64,000 bases of DNA, taken from Ctena decussata. Lineage: Eukaryota; Mollusca; Bivalvia; Lucinida; Lucinidae. The notes beneath the pieces were generated by a model. That model saw nothing but the letters and a program-made list of their open reading frames with translations. It searched no databases and was not told the origin of the DNA. The DNA lies in assembly GCA_963989385.1 (NCBI GenBank), contig OZ022503.1, forward strand, positions 70,096,123 through 70,160,122. The letters are read 5' to 3'. Positions 43,861 to 54,105 of the stretch are shown here, in pieces. Position 1 is the first letter of the stretch. The number at the start of each line of letters is the position of its first letter. The translations under genes were made by a program, and so were the position numbers.

Positions 43861-45990
43861 CTAAAAAAAGTACAGGAATGATGCTGATATCGTTTTCAGA
43901 TTAAATGGTATTGTACTAAGTTTATGAAGAAAAGCACTCGCTCCAAGAGAAGTAATTTGCATACAGCTGCATATGAACATTTTCGAAATGTTAGTTATGA
44001 CTTCGATTCATTTTAAATGAAAACAATTAAGACCTATAGTTTTTCACAATTTTTGAGCTTCAGTCAATCATAAACGGTTTTAATTGTTAAATTTTCAGAA
44101 TGTAAACAAAATTTAAAAGAAAAAGTTAAGAACTCAAAGTCGATTATTTTGACAACGACAGGACCAAACTCCAATATGAAAACAGCCCTGGCATGTCTAC
44201 ATTAAAGATTTACTCCCTTTATAATAATAACAAAAATGATTTGATGAAATATTTCATGCCATACCTCCGACATGGTCGAACTATACACTTGAATTAGAGT
44301 TTAGATAATAATATTTGATAAAAGTGACTTTAAACAAAAAATAAGATAATTTTTTGTACAATCGCGGACCGCGGTTGAAATCGCATTATTGGACAAAACT
44401 AATTTATTCATACGTCACAATCACGTGCACGAATAAGAAAAATACCTCTACATGATCACATGAGACACGTGGTCAAAATCGATATTCTTACAGGCCGTGA
44501 GGAAATCGGTAATTTGCATTTTAATTTGAAGATTATTTTTCATTCCACATTTATCGAATAAACATGCATTTTCTCAAAACTTTTACGGCTAATTATGAGA
44601 CTATAACATATTGTCTAACGAAATTTTGTTAAAATATTTTTTTCTGAAAACATGAAATAAACGAGGGAGACAATCTTTAAGAGATGCATATAAACTAGAT
44701 ATAATTTATCATCACATAGTATTTGGAATACTTAAATGTTCATTTTTATACAAACTAGACCAGTTAAGTCATTCTGGCTAAACATCCAGCAAAGTACATT
44801 CCACGCTCAAGCAAATGATACGGTTGTATTTTTGAAGGTTGAAAAGCTACGTAGTTTTGACATCCTACAATCCTGCATAATACAGACTTCCATGCGCAAT
44901 AGCAATCTAACTTCAAATGCTTTGAAAAACGAGAAAACATGTATCAGGTATGACATGAGTAAAAGAGAGAGCATTTTGAAAGAATTCATGGTAATTATTC
45001 TAAATTTGCTAAATCCCCAAACCGGCAAACTTTTTTACCATGATTTGCTGGTAGGATCTGTCATTTTGAGGCTTCTGCGCTCTTTGATATGAAATACAAT
45101 CATTTATTCGAATAAAAGGCTGGGTTTCCCCTCCCAAAACTGCCCCAAATCCGCAACTCGGGACAATTGCACTTAACCGGTAAGGTTTATACTGGGAGCG
45201 CGTGAGCGCGACATTAAATCGTAAAAATAAGCAACATTTCGCAAAATCGTGTAGCTCATGAACTTTTTGGGTTAAAACCATAAGTTTTAACTGAAAATAA
45301 AATAAAAAAAAAAACAGCTGTAAACAACAGCGTGTTTCGAGACTCTTCGCTCCGGAAGTTTTTGGATCGAAGAGTGGAGCTAGTTTTGTCGCTTATCATT
45401 GGTTGACACGTAAATTATTCAGGTGAACTTTGACCGCGCTGAAACGGCGACTCAGCGTCCTCAGCATCAACTTGTAAACAAACACGTTTTAGCTAAAGAA
45501 ACGTGTAAAACGCATTTGTTTGCAATAATCTACATGAAAGACAATGAATCTACTCTGCTATTAGATTACTTCAGTATTAGAGGGAATTATTTAAATGACT
45601 AAGGACCGCAGGTAAATGTTGTTTTAACTGTTTTTCCCGTTTGTTTTTTGAAAACTGGTTGAAGGAACTGCAATGGAGCATGCATATGGGGGCTTCCGCC
45701 CCACACCCCGCTGTATTATTTTACTATTTGCTTCATGGGGACTCAAACGCCGCCCCCAGAGCCCTGCTAATTTTCTTTGTCTGAAATTGTTCACAGGCTA
45801 TGCAACCACATCTTTTCTCATGTTAACTGATGTCAATGTCAGTTGCGACAAGGACGGAAAAACAACATGGCGGATTTTCAGCAATGTAAACTAAATAAGA
45901 CCACTCCCCCATATCAACAGCAAGTACATGCGCACTCGGTAAAAAAAAGAATGACCGGCAAAGTGCAGTCTAGCCCGCAACTCAGTCTTG
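43861..45990. other. No recognised gene or element
   Basis: The 118-codon frame at 44736-45092 and the overlapping minus frames show no motif and weak codon structure. 45125-45190 (GGGTTTCCCCTCCCAAAAC) resembles the region before the hairpin at 46020 and may be a relative of that element. Confidence 0.4.
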
Positions 45991-46019
45991 TTTAATTCAG
46001 CTATATGATAGGGTTTCCT

Positions 46020-46091
46020 CTTCCAAAACAATTCCAAAAATCCAGATCCGTCTTGTACGACGGATCTGGAGTTTTGAAATTGTTTTGGAAG
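46020..46091. mobile_element. Hairpin, 33 bp arms
   Basis: CTTCCAAAACAATTCCAAAA then ATCCAGATCCGTC pairs with GACGGATCTGGAG then TTTTGAAATTGTTTTGGAAG, around TTGTAC. The first part of the 143-codon minus frame at 45891-46322 runs through this hairpin and is therefore not a gene. Confidence 0.75.
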
Positions 46092-46194
46092 GTAAGAGAA
46101 TAAATACGGTACTGCAAAAGCTTGCCAAACAACCTTCCGTCGGCGTTCATACTGGAGTAACAAATGTGTAATTAGAAAAAAAATGAACTGAAAT

Positions 46195-46765
46195 TGCAGA
46201 TAAACGTACAAATACAATACAAATACAATACAAATAAATTTATTGGCATCTGAACATACTAACATGCTAATGGCCATACAATGAAACAAGTGAAAAACGT
46301 TTACAGAGGAGTAAATATACAAATATACAGTGTGTTAGAGTGGTGGATAATAGTAACGGATGTGACGACTTTTTCTTTCTTTTCTTCAAAAATCTTTACA
46401 AATCTATTGATGAAAACAAAATTTAATTTTCTACTTCATTTCTTCGCTTAAGTGCATAATAAAGAAATTTGCTAAGTTTATTCAGAAGTATTTTGGACTC
46501 GGAAGACATTAGTATAATAAATTTATGCATATTCGGCCAATGACAGTAATATAAAGGAAAATACTTTCTTCTTAAGTCAGAATATTTTGGGCCAGCGTAG
46601 GCTACTACGGCAATTAACTGTCCATACCCTGAAGTTAAATCTGACCACGTATTAATAGCCATGTAATTATACAAATTACTGAACATGACAAGTTCTGTAT
46701 TCCATGGCTTATAAGGAAAATAATGAGATCCAGTGGTGTATGCAGAGCTACAGATTAGAAGGGGT
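46195..46765 (-). pseudogene. LINE 3' end: C-terminal coding relic, 3' UTR and (TTGTA)n tail
   Basis: On the minus strand a frame open from about 46765 to 46423 ends with KYSDLRRKYFPLYYCHWPNM, HKFIILMSSESKILLNKLSKF and LYYALKRRN. This resembles the extreme C-terminus of reverse transcriptase polyproteins of animal non-LTR elements (LRxKY...P...HKF..LM...L.KL..F). A ~190 bp 3' UTR follows, with AATAAA and then repeated TTGTAT units as tail. The order fits a strongly 5'-truncated LINE insertion. Family not assigned; catalytic domains are absent. Confidence 0.55.
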
Positions 46766-46769
46766 AATA

Positions 46770-47280
46770 GGGATATTTAGGTGATGATTGTTCTTATGTC
46801 TCAATGAAAATAAATGGCAATACCCCTTTCCCTGCATTAGAACCCTCTCGTCACAATGTATTTATTGGGGAAAAAAACAAGGGAAATAGGAAAAAATTAG
46901 TACACCTTGTCCTGTCTTTACACCTTTATGTTCCCTACAATTTTTAAAAAGGGTAAAAAAACATTTGTGACTTCGTCTTTGCTTCCCTGACAATGAAGTT
47001 CTTTTAAAATGAAGTCTGTTCTTAAAAGAAAACATGCTTCTGTGGGGAAGGCTTACAAGGCCATTACGAAATTAGGGTTCGACGTCAGCGAACGGAACCA
47101 TTAAGTTTTCAAATTTTGAAAATAATTGTTTCTCGCATTCATTATACCTTTGTTTAAGTTACAGTAGGACACTTATTCATTTTTTCAGATCTAAGTCAGG
47201 CGTATATTAGAATCTTCTCAGTAAATTTATTTCTGATTTCAACTTTCCGACAGAATGCAAACTTTAAATGCCTTGTCAGA
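46770..47280. other. No recognised feature
   Basis: AT-rich with short G-runs. No inverted repeat or coding motif found. Confidence 0.4.
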
Positions 47281-47284
47281 CTGA

Positions 47285-47462
47285 TTTCAGTCGAAGATGT
47301 TAGAAATTCTCTTAGCCATATATTCATATGTAACATTTTTTTCTCTAAAATCTTTAATATATGTTAAACTCCTGACTCTCAACATCTTCGAAGATGTTGA
47401 GTCAGGTACAAAAGTATCAGAGAGGGGCAAGTAGAAAAAATATCTTAACATCTTCGGCTGAC
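47285..47462. mobile_element. Nested inverted repeat
   Basis: The outer pair TCAGTCGAAGATGTTA (47288-) and TAACATCTTCGGCTGA (-47461) encloses an inner perfect palindrome CCTGACTCTCAACATCTTCG / CGAAGATGTTGAGTCAGG at 47371-47406. The ACATCTTCG word is therefore present four times. Confidence 0.6.
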
Positions 47463-47597
47463 AAAAGTCTAATACCTTGTCTGTTGTTCGACTTTTCCTA
47501 GAGAAATACAGAAAATGCAGTTGCGTTAACCCCGCCTGTTTTAAAGAAGCAAAAGATCGTCGAATTCCTGCGATACTTTTTCAACACAATGTTATTA

Positions 47598-47812
47598 GGG
47601 GAGAGTCGGGTAACTTCGGACAGCGGGTAAATTCGGACACTGACATTGTTTCCTATATATGTCAGTTGTTTGGAACTAAAACAAACATTAACTGGCCAAA
47701 CAGAGAAAATCCTGATGAGACGGCTCATTATGAACCGTCTCATCTGGATTTTCACTGTTTGCAATTGTATGTCCGAATTTACCCGCCTGTCCGAAGTTAC
47801 CCGACTTTCCCC
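47598..47812. mobile_element. 215 bp TIR element with P-core-like centre
   Basis: Ends GGGGAGAGTCGGGTAACTTC and its inverse (one mismatch in the first ten) extend ~42 bp to AAATTCGGAC. The centre (47699-47760) is a second palindrome AAACAGAGAAAATCCTGATG / ATCTGGATTTTCACTGTTT around GAGACGGCTC. The 122- and 88-codon frames on both strands follow from the palindromes. Confidence 0.82.
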
Positions 47813-48296
47813 TACTACTGTAATGTAATAGACGAGTCCAAATGACGCACTCTGAAATTCTCTATTACTTTTTCAGCAATAAAGACATTTAGCTGGCACC
47901 ACGTGAACATTAAAACAACATTAAAAAACACAACATTTACCTCAAATATAAATTAGCCACCCTATATATTAGTGCACCAAGCCAATCTTTTGCTGTCCTT
48001 ATGATGATGGGTACACTTTCAGATTGAGAAACTTTACCATTTTCTGTTTGCCTGTCTTGTCAAAATGGATCAACCCTTAAATAAAAAAATTGCTCCTGTA
48101 TGGGCAATTTTTTTCCTGCATGAGTAGACCACTTTTGGAAAGGGTATGTTGCCATAGTAAGCAAACAGGAAGTGACAAAAGTTGTTTCCCTTTGTAAAAT
48201 TGGTCAAATTGGCGGGTGATGTGTCAAAGCTGATTGGCGGTCCGACAAACAATTCAGACTTTTTTTTTTCCTCTGGCTCCTTGTGCCAGATTTAAA
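47813..48296. other. Region upstream of the ribozyme
   Basis: No coding motif. A small stem-loop TCTGGC/GCCAGA lies at 48272-48290 directly before the ribozyme, after a T-run. If a ribozyme-bearing retroelement is present, part of its body may be here, but no ends were recognised. Confidence 0.35.
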
Positions 48297-48340
48297 GGGT
48301 CACTGATGAGGCTTGAATAGCCGAAACCGCGGTATGGCCC
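48297..48340 (+). ncRNA. Hammerhead ribozyme, minimal type I
   Basis: All conserved parts are in place. Stem I: GGGTCA (48297-48302) with TGGCCC (48335-48340), six pairs including one G-U. Core CTGATGA at 48303-48309. Stem II: GGCT (48310-48313) with AGCC (48319-48322), loop TGAAT. GAA at 48323-48325. Stem III: ACC/GGT (48326-48333) with a two-base GC loop, or two pairs with a four-base loop. Cleavage triplet GTA, predicted cut after A48334. The very short stem III is what is known for hammerheads in Penelope-like elements and metazoan retrozymes, where dimers are thought to be active. Confidence 0.85.
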
Positions 48341-48915
48341 AACTTCTTACTTATGAATGTTTTCTTTGCTCTTAAAGGATCTAAACTTTTATCATTATTT
48401 AACCAGACTGCCCCTCGGGAACAGTCTAATTTTGGTCGAAACCATTTGCCAAGGTACTACTGTCGCAGCATTTAGTATCATTACGGCAATACATTGGTTT
48501 ATTGTCTTCTTACTGATTAGAACTGTCGACAGAAGAGCTGCAAATGGCTCGGCGTTTGACGGCTAATTTACTAGTTCTAATAGATCAAACTGTAAGGGTC
48601 TGCTCACGACAGCTGACAACATATCCGATAATAGGGTCGTATGAGCGCATTGTGGTTAACTGGTGTAAGCTTATACACGGAACCTTCCTGGATTCATGTT
48701 TGATTTGAGAAATAGTTCCGCTGTTTTGCCTTACAGCATTACTTAGCTAGCACGTATCCAGCGTGCTTTTTTATGTCGACTTAGAGGCTGGACACAGGTG
48801 CTGACTACAGATTCACCTTTCAAACGCTCCCAGGGTTTTGCATTTATACAACGAGCCTGCAACTGTATATTATACAAATACATGTATATCAAATTAATGA
48901 AACTGCCAACATTTA
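48341..48915. other. Region downstream of the ribozyme
   Basis: No second hammerhead and no GIY-YIG or reverse transcriptase motif was found. A weak pair GACTGCCCC/GGGAACAGTC at 48407-48427 forms a small hairpin. A 69-codon frame at 48357-48566 lacks motifs. Confidence 0.4.
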
Positions 48916-49081
48916 GGGGATAACTGTACTCAAAATTATCATTTGAGCAGGTAAATCGTCGGTTTTATGGTCGGAAATTTCATTTTACGGCGACGCGTCA
49001 GCGGAGCCATAGAACGCAATTTGCGGCCATAAAATCGACGGTTTACCTCCCCAAATGACAATTTTGAGTACAGTTATTCCC
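48916..49081. mobile_element. Hairpin element, ~55 bp arms
   Basis: GGGGATAACTGTACTCAAAA through CGTCGGTTTTATGG pairs with CCATAAAATCGACGGTTTAC through TTTTGAGTACAGTTATTCCC, with a few mismatches. Confidence 0.78.
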
Positions 49082-49930
49082 ATTCTAATGCACTTTAGCA
49101 TATTTCGCCTTTCGAAGTCTACTACTTTACACCCACAGCCAGCGCTTTCAGCAGCGTAAAACCATATGTCAGCCAATGAGAAGCGACGTTTCTTAATGGC
49201 GTCGGGTTTGCGATGGTATTTCGCGTCTGAATTGTATATATAAGACTTCAGACTTAGAAAAAATCCATTTTCAGTCACAAGAAACATGAATATACAAAAC
49301 AGCCTAGTTTCATCAATTTCCGAGCCAGGGCCGATTTTGACCCTTCGTGAACCTACTACTTTTCGACATTATCCAATCAGACGTCGCGTTATATTTGTAT
49401 GTGCATCACAATTATGTTTTATATGTACAGATTAATGTTGCCTACGATAGAATGGACTAAGGCATGTACGAAGAACAATATATACTAAATAAATTAGTAA
49501 CTAGTAGATTGCTGGCTAGATTTCTGTTACAATCACTATAAAAATACATGATTCAAAATATAAAAAAGCATCTACATCTATATGGAAATATGATAATGAT
49601 AAAATGATGATGATGAAGAATAACAAACCTGCAACAATGTATTATACAAAAATGATATATTTAATCGATGAAGCTGCCAACATTTATCTTTATATGCATA
49701 GATGAAGTTTTGTACACAATAAGCCTATAATAGACTAGATTAAGACATGTCATACTGGATTAAGACATGTCATACTGCAGTAACAGACTAAAACACTACA
49801 GGTACCGGACAAAGGTATAATACCATTTATTTTACAGCCTAACAACATTTTACCACGGCAATGATATGGGAAAGGTCAGGCAGGTTCATCGTATTAATTC
49901 AGAACCCAAAGAGTGTTTGGTAGGTGGCTC
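49082..49930. other. No recognised gene
   Basis: A minor direct repeat of ~20 bp (GGATTAAGACATGTCATACT) occurs twice at about 49735-49776. The 100-codon minus frame at 48985-49287 runs out of the hairpin and has no motif. Confidence 0.4.
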
Positions 49931-49934
49931 TGTA

Positions 49935-50525
49935 GTCAGCACACATGTTCTGCCGCCTATGCTGGCCTTTTCATCATGTTCTTCCAGAGCATCAGATATA
50001 ATCCTTTCGAGAAATTGTTCAAGAGGATCTTTGAGAGAAGGCATCTTTGCCTAACTTCAGCTGTCGTTCTAAACCATTCTTCCGCACTGCCGTTTATCTG
50101 AACAGCATTTATAGCCTTATCATAGAGGTGATAAAGGTACATTGATATATTGCACTTCCGCACGGTGACTAAGAATAAAAATAAAATCTTGAAGACTGTT
50201 TGCCCTAAACTGCCAATGTTTTTTTTCAAATCTATGAAGACATGGTACAGATTCTGCTGATGTTGAACTTCAAGGTCTTTTTCAAACAGCTTCTGTTAGG
50301 CATTTCCCAGACTTGTCAGATAGTTGGCGATCTATCTTGTCAGATAGTTGTCAGATAGTCGACCGATAGTTATGGATCTACACCGCTTTTCTGAAGTTAG
50401 GTCCTTCAACAGCTGATACGCTCTCTTGTTGTTGTTTCTGTTGAGACGAGTTTCGATCTTGTCGCATCCTGTATCTATCCAGTGAACCTCTTGTTAGCTT
50501 TTCTGTATTCTTTTGCTCCTTCTGC
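49935..50525 (-). pseudogene. RTE-type LINE reverse transcriptase relic, frameshifted and internally deleted
   Basis: Minus-strand pieces in order match the linker and RT domain of animal RTE-like elements: AKEYRKANKRF (~50490-50520), IETRLNRNNNKRAYQLLKDL (~50400-50460), DKSGKCLTEA (~50290-50320), HQQNLYHVFIDLKK (50221-50265; RT motif A with its Asp), then LYDKAINAVQINGSAEEWF and VRQRCLLS (motif B; the usual Gly is Arg). A frameshift near 49990 leads to ISDALEEHDEKASIGGR. Part of the fingers between linker and motif A is deleted, stops are present, and the FADD motif C is missing. Clearly dead. Confidence 0.85.
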
Positions 50526-51320
50526 CGCGAAGTTAATACCGGCCATTCTTCATATCCCTGCTATCATTACAGAAGTCGAGAAATCTCTGGTGACCAAGAT
50601 TGCTTCATCATTGTTTTTATTTGTGATGTATATGTTTCTCATGCTGGATAACTACGTGGATCTACCAACAAACCAGTCAAGAAGCTAAGAGAGAGGGTTG
50701 GGATCCCATAAGATCGTTTTAGCTCCCAGTAATTCATGACCGACTGTTCTAAGGCCGCACTTCTGTTGTAGTTCCTGAATGTTACTTGTTCTTGTTGTTC
50801 ATATTAATAGTGTCTTTCACGTATTATGCGAGTGACATTTTAGTTAAGGTATGCCACAGTTATGGAAAAAAGGCTGTTCGTTTGATTTACCATGCCTTTC
50901 CTGAAATGCTTTCAATTAATACAGATGCTGCTTTCTCTTTCGGATTTTTAGGGCAACTATGGAATCTGACTGTATCAGTTCTCATTTTACTCAAGACAGG
51001 TTTAACTGAAAAACATATTTAGTGGTGAGCAACTTGCAAACGCCAAGACACTCACTCTTGTTCATTACGACCGCTCGTATTTGGCACATAGACTCATTGG
51101 TACTAGTCAATTTCGCATAAAGATGGCGGGCACATTTTGAAAAAATAACTGCCAGCTTTCCCACCAGAAATGCGACAAATTAATGCGAAAGTGCCGACTG
51201 TTTGTGACATTGTTGTTCAACTTGTATAGACTTCTCTTTGAGCTCACCAAATAGAAGGTAAGTATTACTGCTTTGATATGATATTGGTTTTGCTATGTTC
51301 GGGTTATCTGATACAGAAGA
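50526..51320. other. Mixed sequence with a family F-like block
   Basis: 50722-50790 (GCTCCCAGTAATTCATGACC, GCACTTCTGTTGTAG) matches the family F block at 54772-54835 and 55705-55755. The remainder shows nothing; frames at 50482-50688 and 50786-51022 lack motifs. Confidence 0.45.
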
Positions 51321-51324
51321 CTCA

Positions 51325-51450
51325 ATTCTGATTGCAGATCCAGCCTGACTGATCAGAGTCTGTCTTTCAAAAACAATATGTAGATTGTCATAGTAGAGTC
51401 TACGGTAGGGAAGATTCTGATCAGATTGTGCCAGTTTAACTGAGTCATCA
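51325..51450. mobile_element. Family A-like relic
   Basis: GCAGATCCAGCCTGACTGATCAGAGTCTG and GAAGATTCTGATCAGATTG ... ACTGAGTC are the two inner hairpin halves without termini. Confidence 0.4.
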
Positions 51451-51784
51451 TAAGTTTTTTTGTAGCGCAGCGAAATTTTTCTATTTCTAGAATAATCCAG
51501 AACTTATTAACCACTTAATTATTATTGGACTTAGATACAAAGGAATTGTAACAAAGTTTGTTCAGCAGTAACTCTTTCTCTCGTTTGGACCAATACAGGA
51601 GTGTCAAAATATTTGCATGCGTTCGTTCTCCAATACAGTAGAAATTGGTTTCCATTTTTACTACATGTAAAGTATGTGTCATTCGAGCACCTGTGCAGTC
51701 AGATTAGAGTTTTTCTATAAGCAGCAACAATAAGATGTTTGAAGAAACAATATGGCAAACAGAATACTGTATTTATTTGGCTAA

Positions 51785-51885
51785 TAATTCCAACTCAACA
51801 TTCCAATGCTAATTTAGTGCAATTTGATTGGCCGAGAGCGTGCAGAAAACGGTTTTTCTACATCGATGAAGCTCCTTAAGCAGAA
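51785..51885 (+). repeat. Copy of the AATTCCAACTC repeat
   Basis: AATTCCAACTCAACATTCC, GCAATTTGATTGGCCGAGAG and GCAGAAAACGG match 28745-28815. The inverse right end is not seen. Confidence 0.6.
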
Positions 51886-51899
51886 TCTTGCAACTATTT

Positions 51900-52730
51900 C
51901 TTTGTGTTGATTTCTTAAGGTTCGCTAGCCACAGTTGTTAAAGTCTTTTAAAAGTATGTATGCATACTTAAAGTAGTAATGCTGACACTAACCACCGAAT
52001 AACTGTAAATGTTTCCTAACCGACCATACTAACAACACTCTTCAAAGATGGCTATGCAAGCATAATCTCTAGCAGATGTGAGTTTTAACCCTTTTTTGCG
52101 AACCCAGAGCTTGAAGAGCTTGAAAAACATGCAGACAAGCGAATGTATTTGTCTTTCACCTTTTTCCATATACTGAAAGAGCATCATTATAAGGACATCT
52201 TATTATCTGCAGACAAAGGCATATCGCCGTTTATTAATTAATGTAATTAACATAAACGTATTGCCATTATAGCATCCGCATGACAGAATTCTTTTCCAGA
52301 AAAAGTAATAATAGTCAATCACAATAAGACACCACCGAAGTAAGAAGAGCATAAATGGCAGTGGTGTAAATGAAATTCCCCGTCTTACAAATCATGAACC
52401 AGGACATCAAATCACGCATTAGTTTTACAGGTATCTCTAGGCAAATAAAATAGTACTTTGCACTACCAACTTATATGTGTATCAGGCATTCATCATTTCA
52501 TAATTCTGAATTTTTGAATTTTGGAATAGACGGAAAGTAAGGCAACTGGGCCATCAAAGGGTTTCTCACAGAATAGTTCAAACAACAAACACCCAGGTCG
52601 TCAAACCTCAAGACGGTCTGAACCCCTGTTCTAAATATAACAGGGTATAAGTTGTATACTTTACATAGTGTAACGTGTATATACCGTGTATATTTTTCCT
52701 TTCTCATTTTGAGGACTATGAATAAAGATT
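51900..52730. other. No recognised feature
   Basis: No gene or repeat of the window's families; short frames only. Confidence 0.4.
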
Positions 52731-52734
52731 ATTA

Positions 52735-52851
52735 CATGGGGTTTTCGTTATCACCCAATTTATCAGCCCTCGACCAATATCGAACATCGGGCAGTCCGAG
52801 GTTCGATATTGGTCGAGGGCTGATAAATTGGGTGATAACGAAAAACTCATG
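52735..52851. mobile_element. Perfect hairpin, ~48 bp arms
   Basis: TTTTCGTTATCACCCAATTT through GACCAATATCGAAC pairs without visible mismatch with GTTCGATATTGGTCGAGGGC through GGTGATAACGAAAA. The loop is ~15 bp. Confidence 0.83.
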
Positions 52852-53499
52852 TTATGATCTGTTTATCATATAGATTCCAGTTAAGAAAATTTCTACAGAA
52901 ATAGTCGCTAGAAGTCAACGTTTTTAAAATGTTAGAATCTGCTACATGTACCGCCACTAAACACAGCGAAGACGTCTTGGTGTGATTTATTTATTCATTT
53001 ATTTTTTTATTTATTTTTCGAATTTTGATGATGTGTCATAGATCTAGTAAATACATGCAGCATCACTGCACCAGCTGAAATATTTCCCGACCAGCCAGTC
53101 CTGTAACGCTCTAGCGTTTTGTAGCCAAACGAAAAATTCAGCAATTTCATTTTAATTTTGATACCAACGTGTTCCTTTTGATCTAATAAGAAAATGAGTG
53201 GTCAGACTTTATATCTACGATAGAGAGATATGAAGTCTGAAAGGTCGGGAAATTTTCTAATTTGGCACATAGCACTCGCCATTTTGAAGTCGAAGTAACT
53301 CACGCGACGACGTTGACGGTGGGCTGATAAATCCTTTATTAGACCGGGAAATACTTTATCGGACTGGTGGGCGGGATAAAGACTCTGAACTCAGCATTGT
53401 CAAACATGCAGATTGCTTGTTATACGGTCCGAAACGCTGTATCTATAAATAAATTATATCAAGTGATTATTAACATCGAAAAATTATTACCTTAAAAAT

Positions 53500-53690
53500 T
53501 CAAAGTAAAGGGGCAAATAGGTCTGAACTAACAGTACAGACCCGGGTGCGGTCTTATCTTGGCCTACACTGTTTGCCGTTCCATCAGCATCTGTTGGACA
53601 CATTACTACATTGTAAACCCAAACAGTGTCATTTTAGGACCATTTCGGTAATTATTCCAGATGTCCCATTTTCTAAAAAAATTCATGGCA
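53500..53690 (+). mobile_element. MITE with P-core, partner of 9300-9560
   Basis: Core AACAGTACAGACCCGGGTGC to GGCCTACACTGTTTGCC, then flanks CATCTGTTGGACACATTAC, CATTTTAGGACCATTTCGG and GATGTCCCATTTTCTAAA, collinear with the 9.3 kb copy. Confidence 0.6.
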
Positions 53691-53912
53691 TAGAAGAATT
53701 GTAAACAGCCTACCTGTTGTCCAGTAGTAACAGACATTCTTATATTAGTCTTGTTTCACCAAGTTTAGAAGTCCAAATAATTACAAACAACTTCCGATGT
53801 CAAATGAGTACTACATTTTCCGATGTACGTTTCCTTAAAAAGCAAATAAAATTTCTTTGCTTTCATATGAACCGTATCATGTAAAAAGGCCTGAAATGCT
53901 TGTACGAATAAT

Positions 53913-54105
53913 AAAGACTTAGAACAGCCTGCACATCCGCAAGTGTGCTCAAAGGCTTCGTTTTCCTACTTTGGATTCCTCGAGATTCAAATATTATTCA
54001 TGCGAACAGAGAAAACGCTTATCAGACTGGGCAACAGCCCAGGCTGATCTGAGTCATCCCTGTTCGCACATACCCTAATACCACTGTTTCTCAAGTCGCG
54101 GTTCA
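53913..54105. mobile_element. Family A MITE, old copy
   Basis: The right half is readable (ATCAGACTGGGCAACAGCCC, GGCTGATCTGAGTC, CTCAAGTCGCGGTTCA); the left half is worn to AGAACAGCCTGCACATCCGC. The left terminus is lost. Confidence 0.65.

Noticed and set aside
44736..45092. 118-codon plus-strand frame
   Set aside because: No domain, no supporting splice or promoter pattern, opposing frames of similar quality on the other strand.
45891..46322. 143-codon minus-strand frame, the longest in the window
   Set aside because: Crosses the 46020 hairpin and a LINE 3' UTR with its tail; hydrophobic stretches come from AT-rich repeats.
47710..47750. CTGATGAGACGG as a second hammerhead core
   Set aside because: No GAAA after a stem and no cleavage site; it is the palindromic centre of the 47598 element.
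47477..47845. 122-codon plus-strand frame and the opposing 88-codon frame
   Set aside because: Both run through the 47598-47812 palindrome, which produces mirror-image frames; no domain motif.
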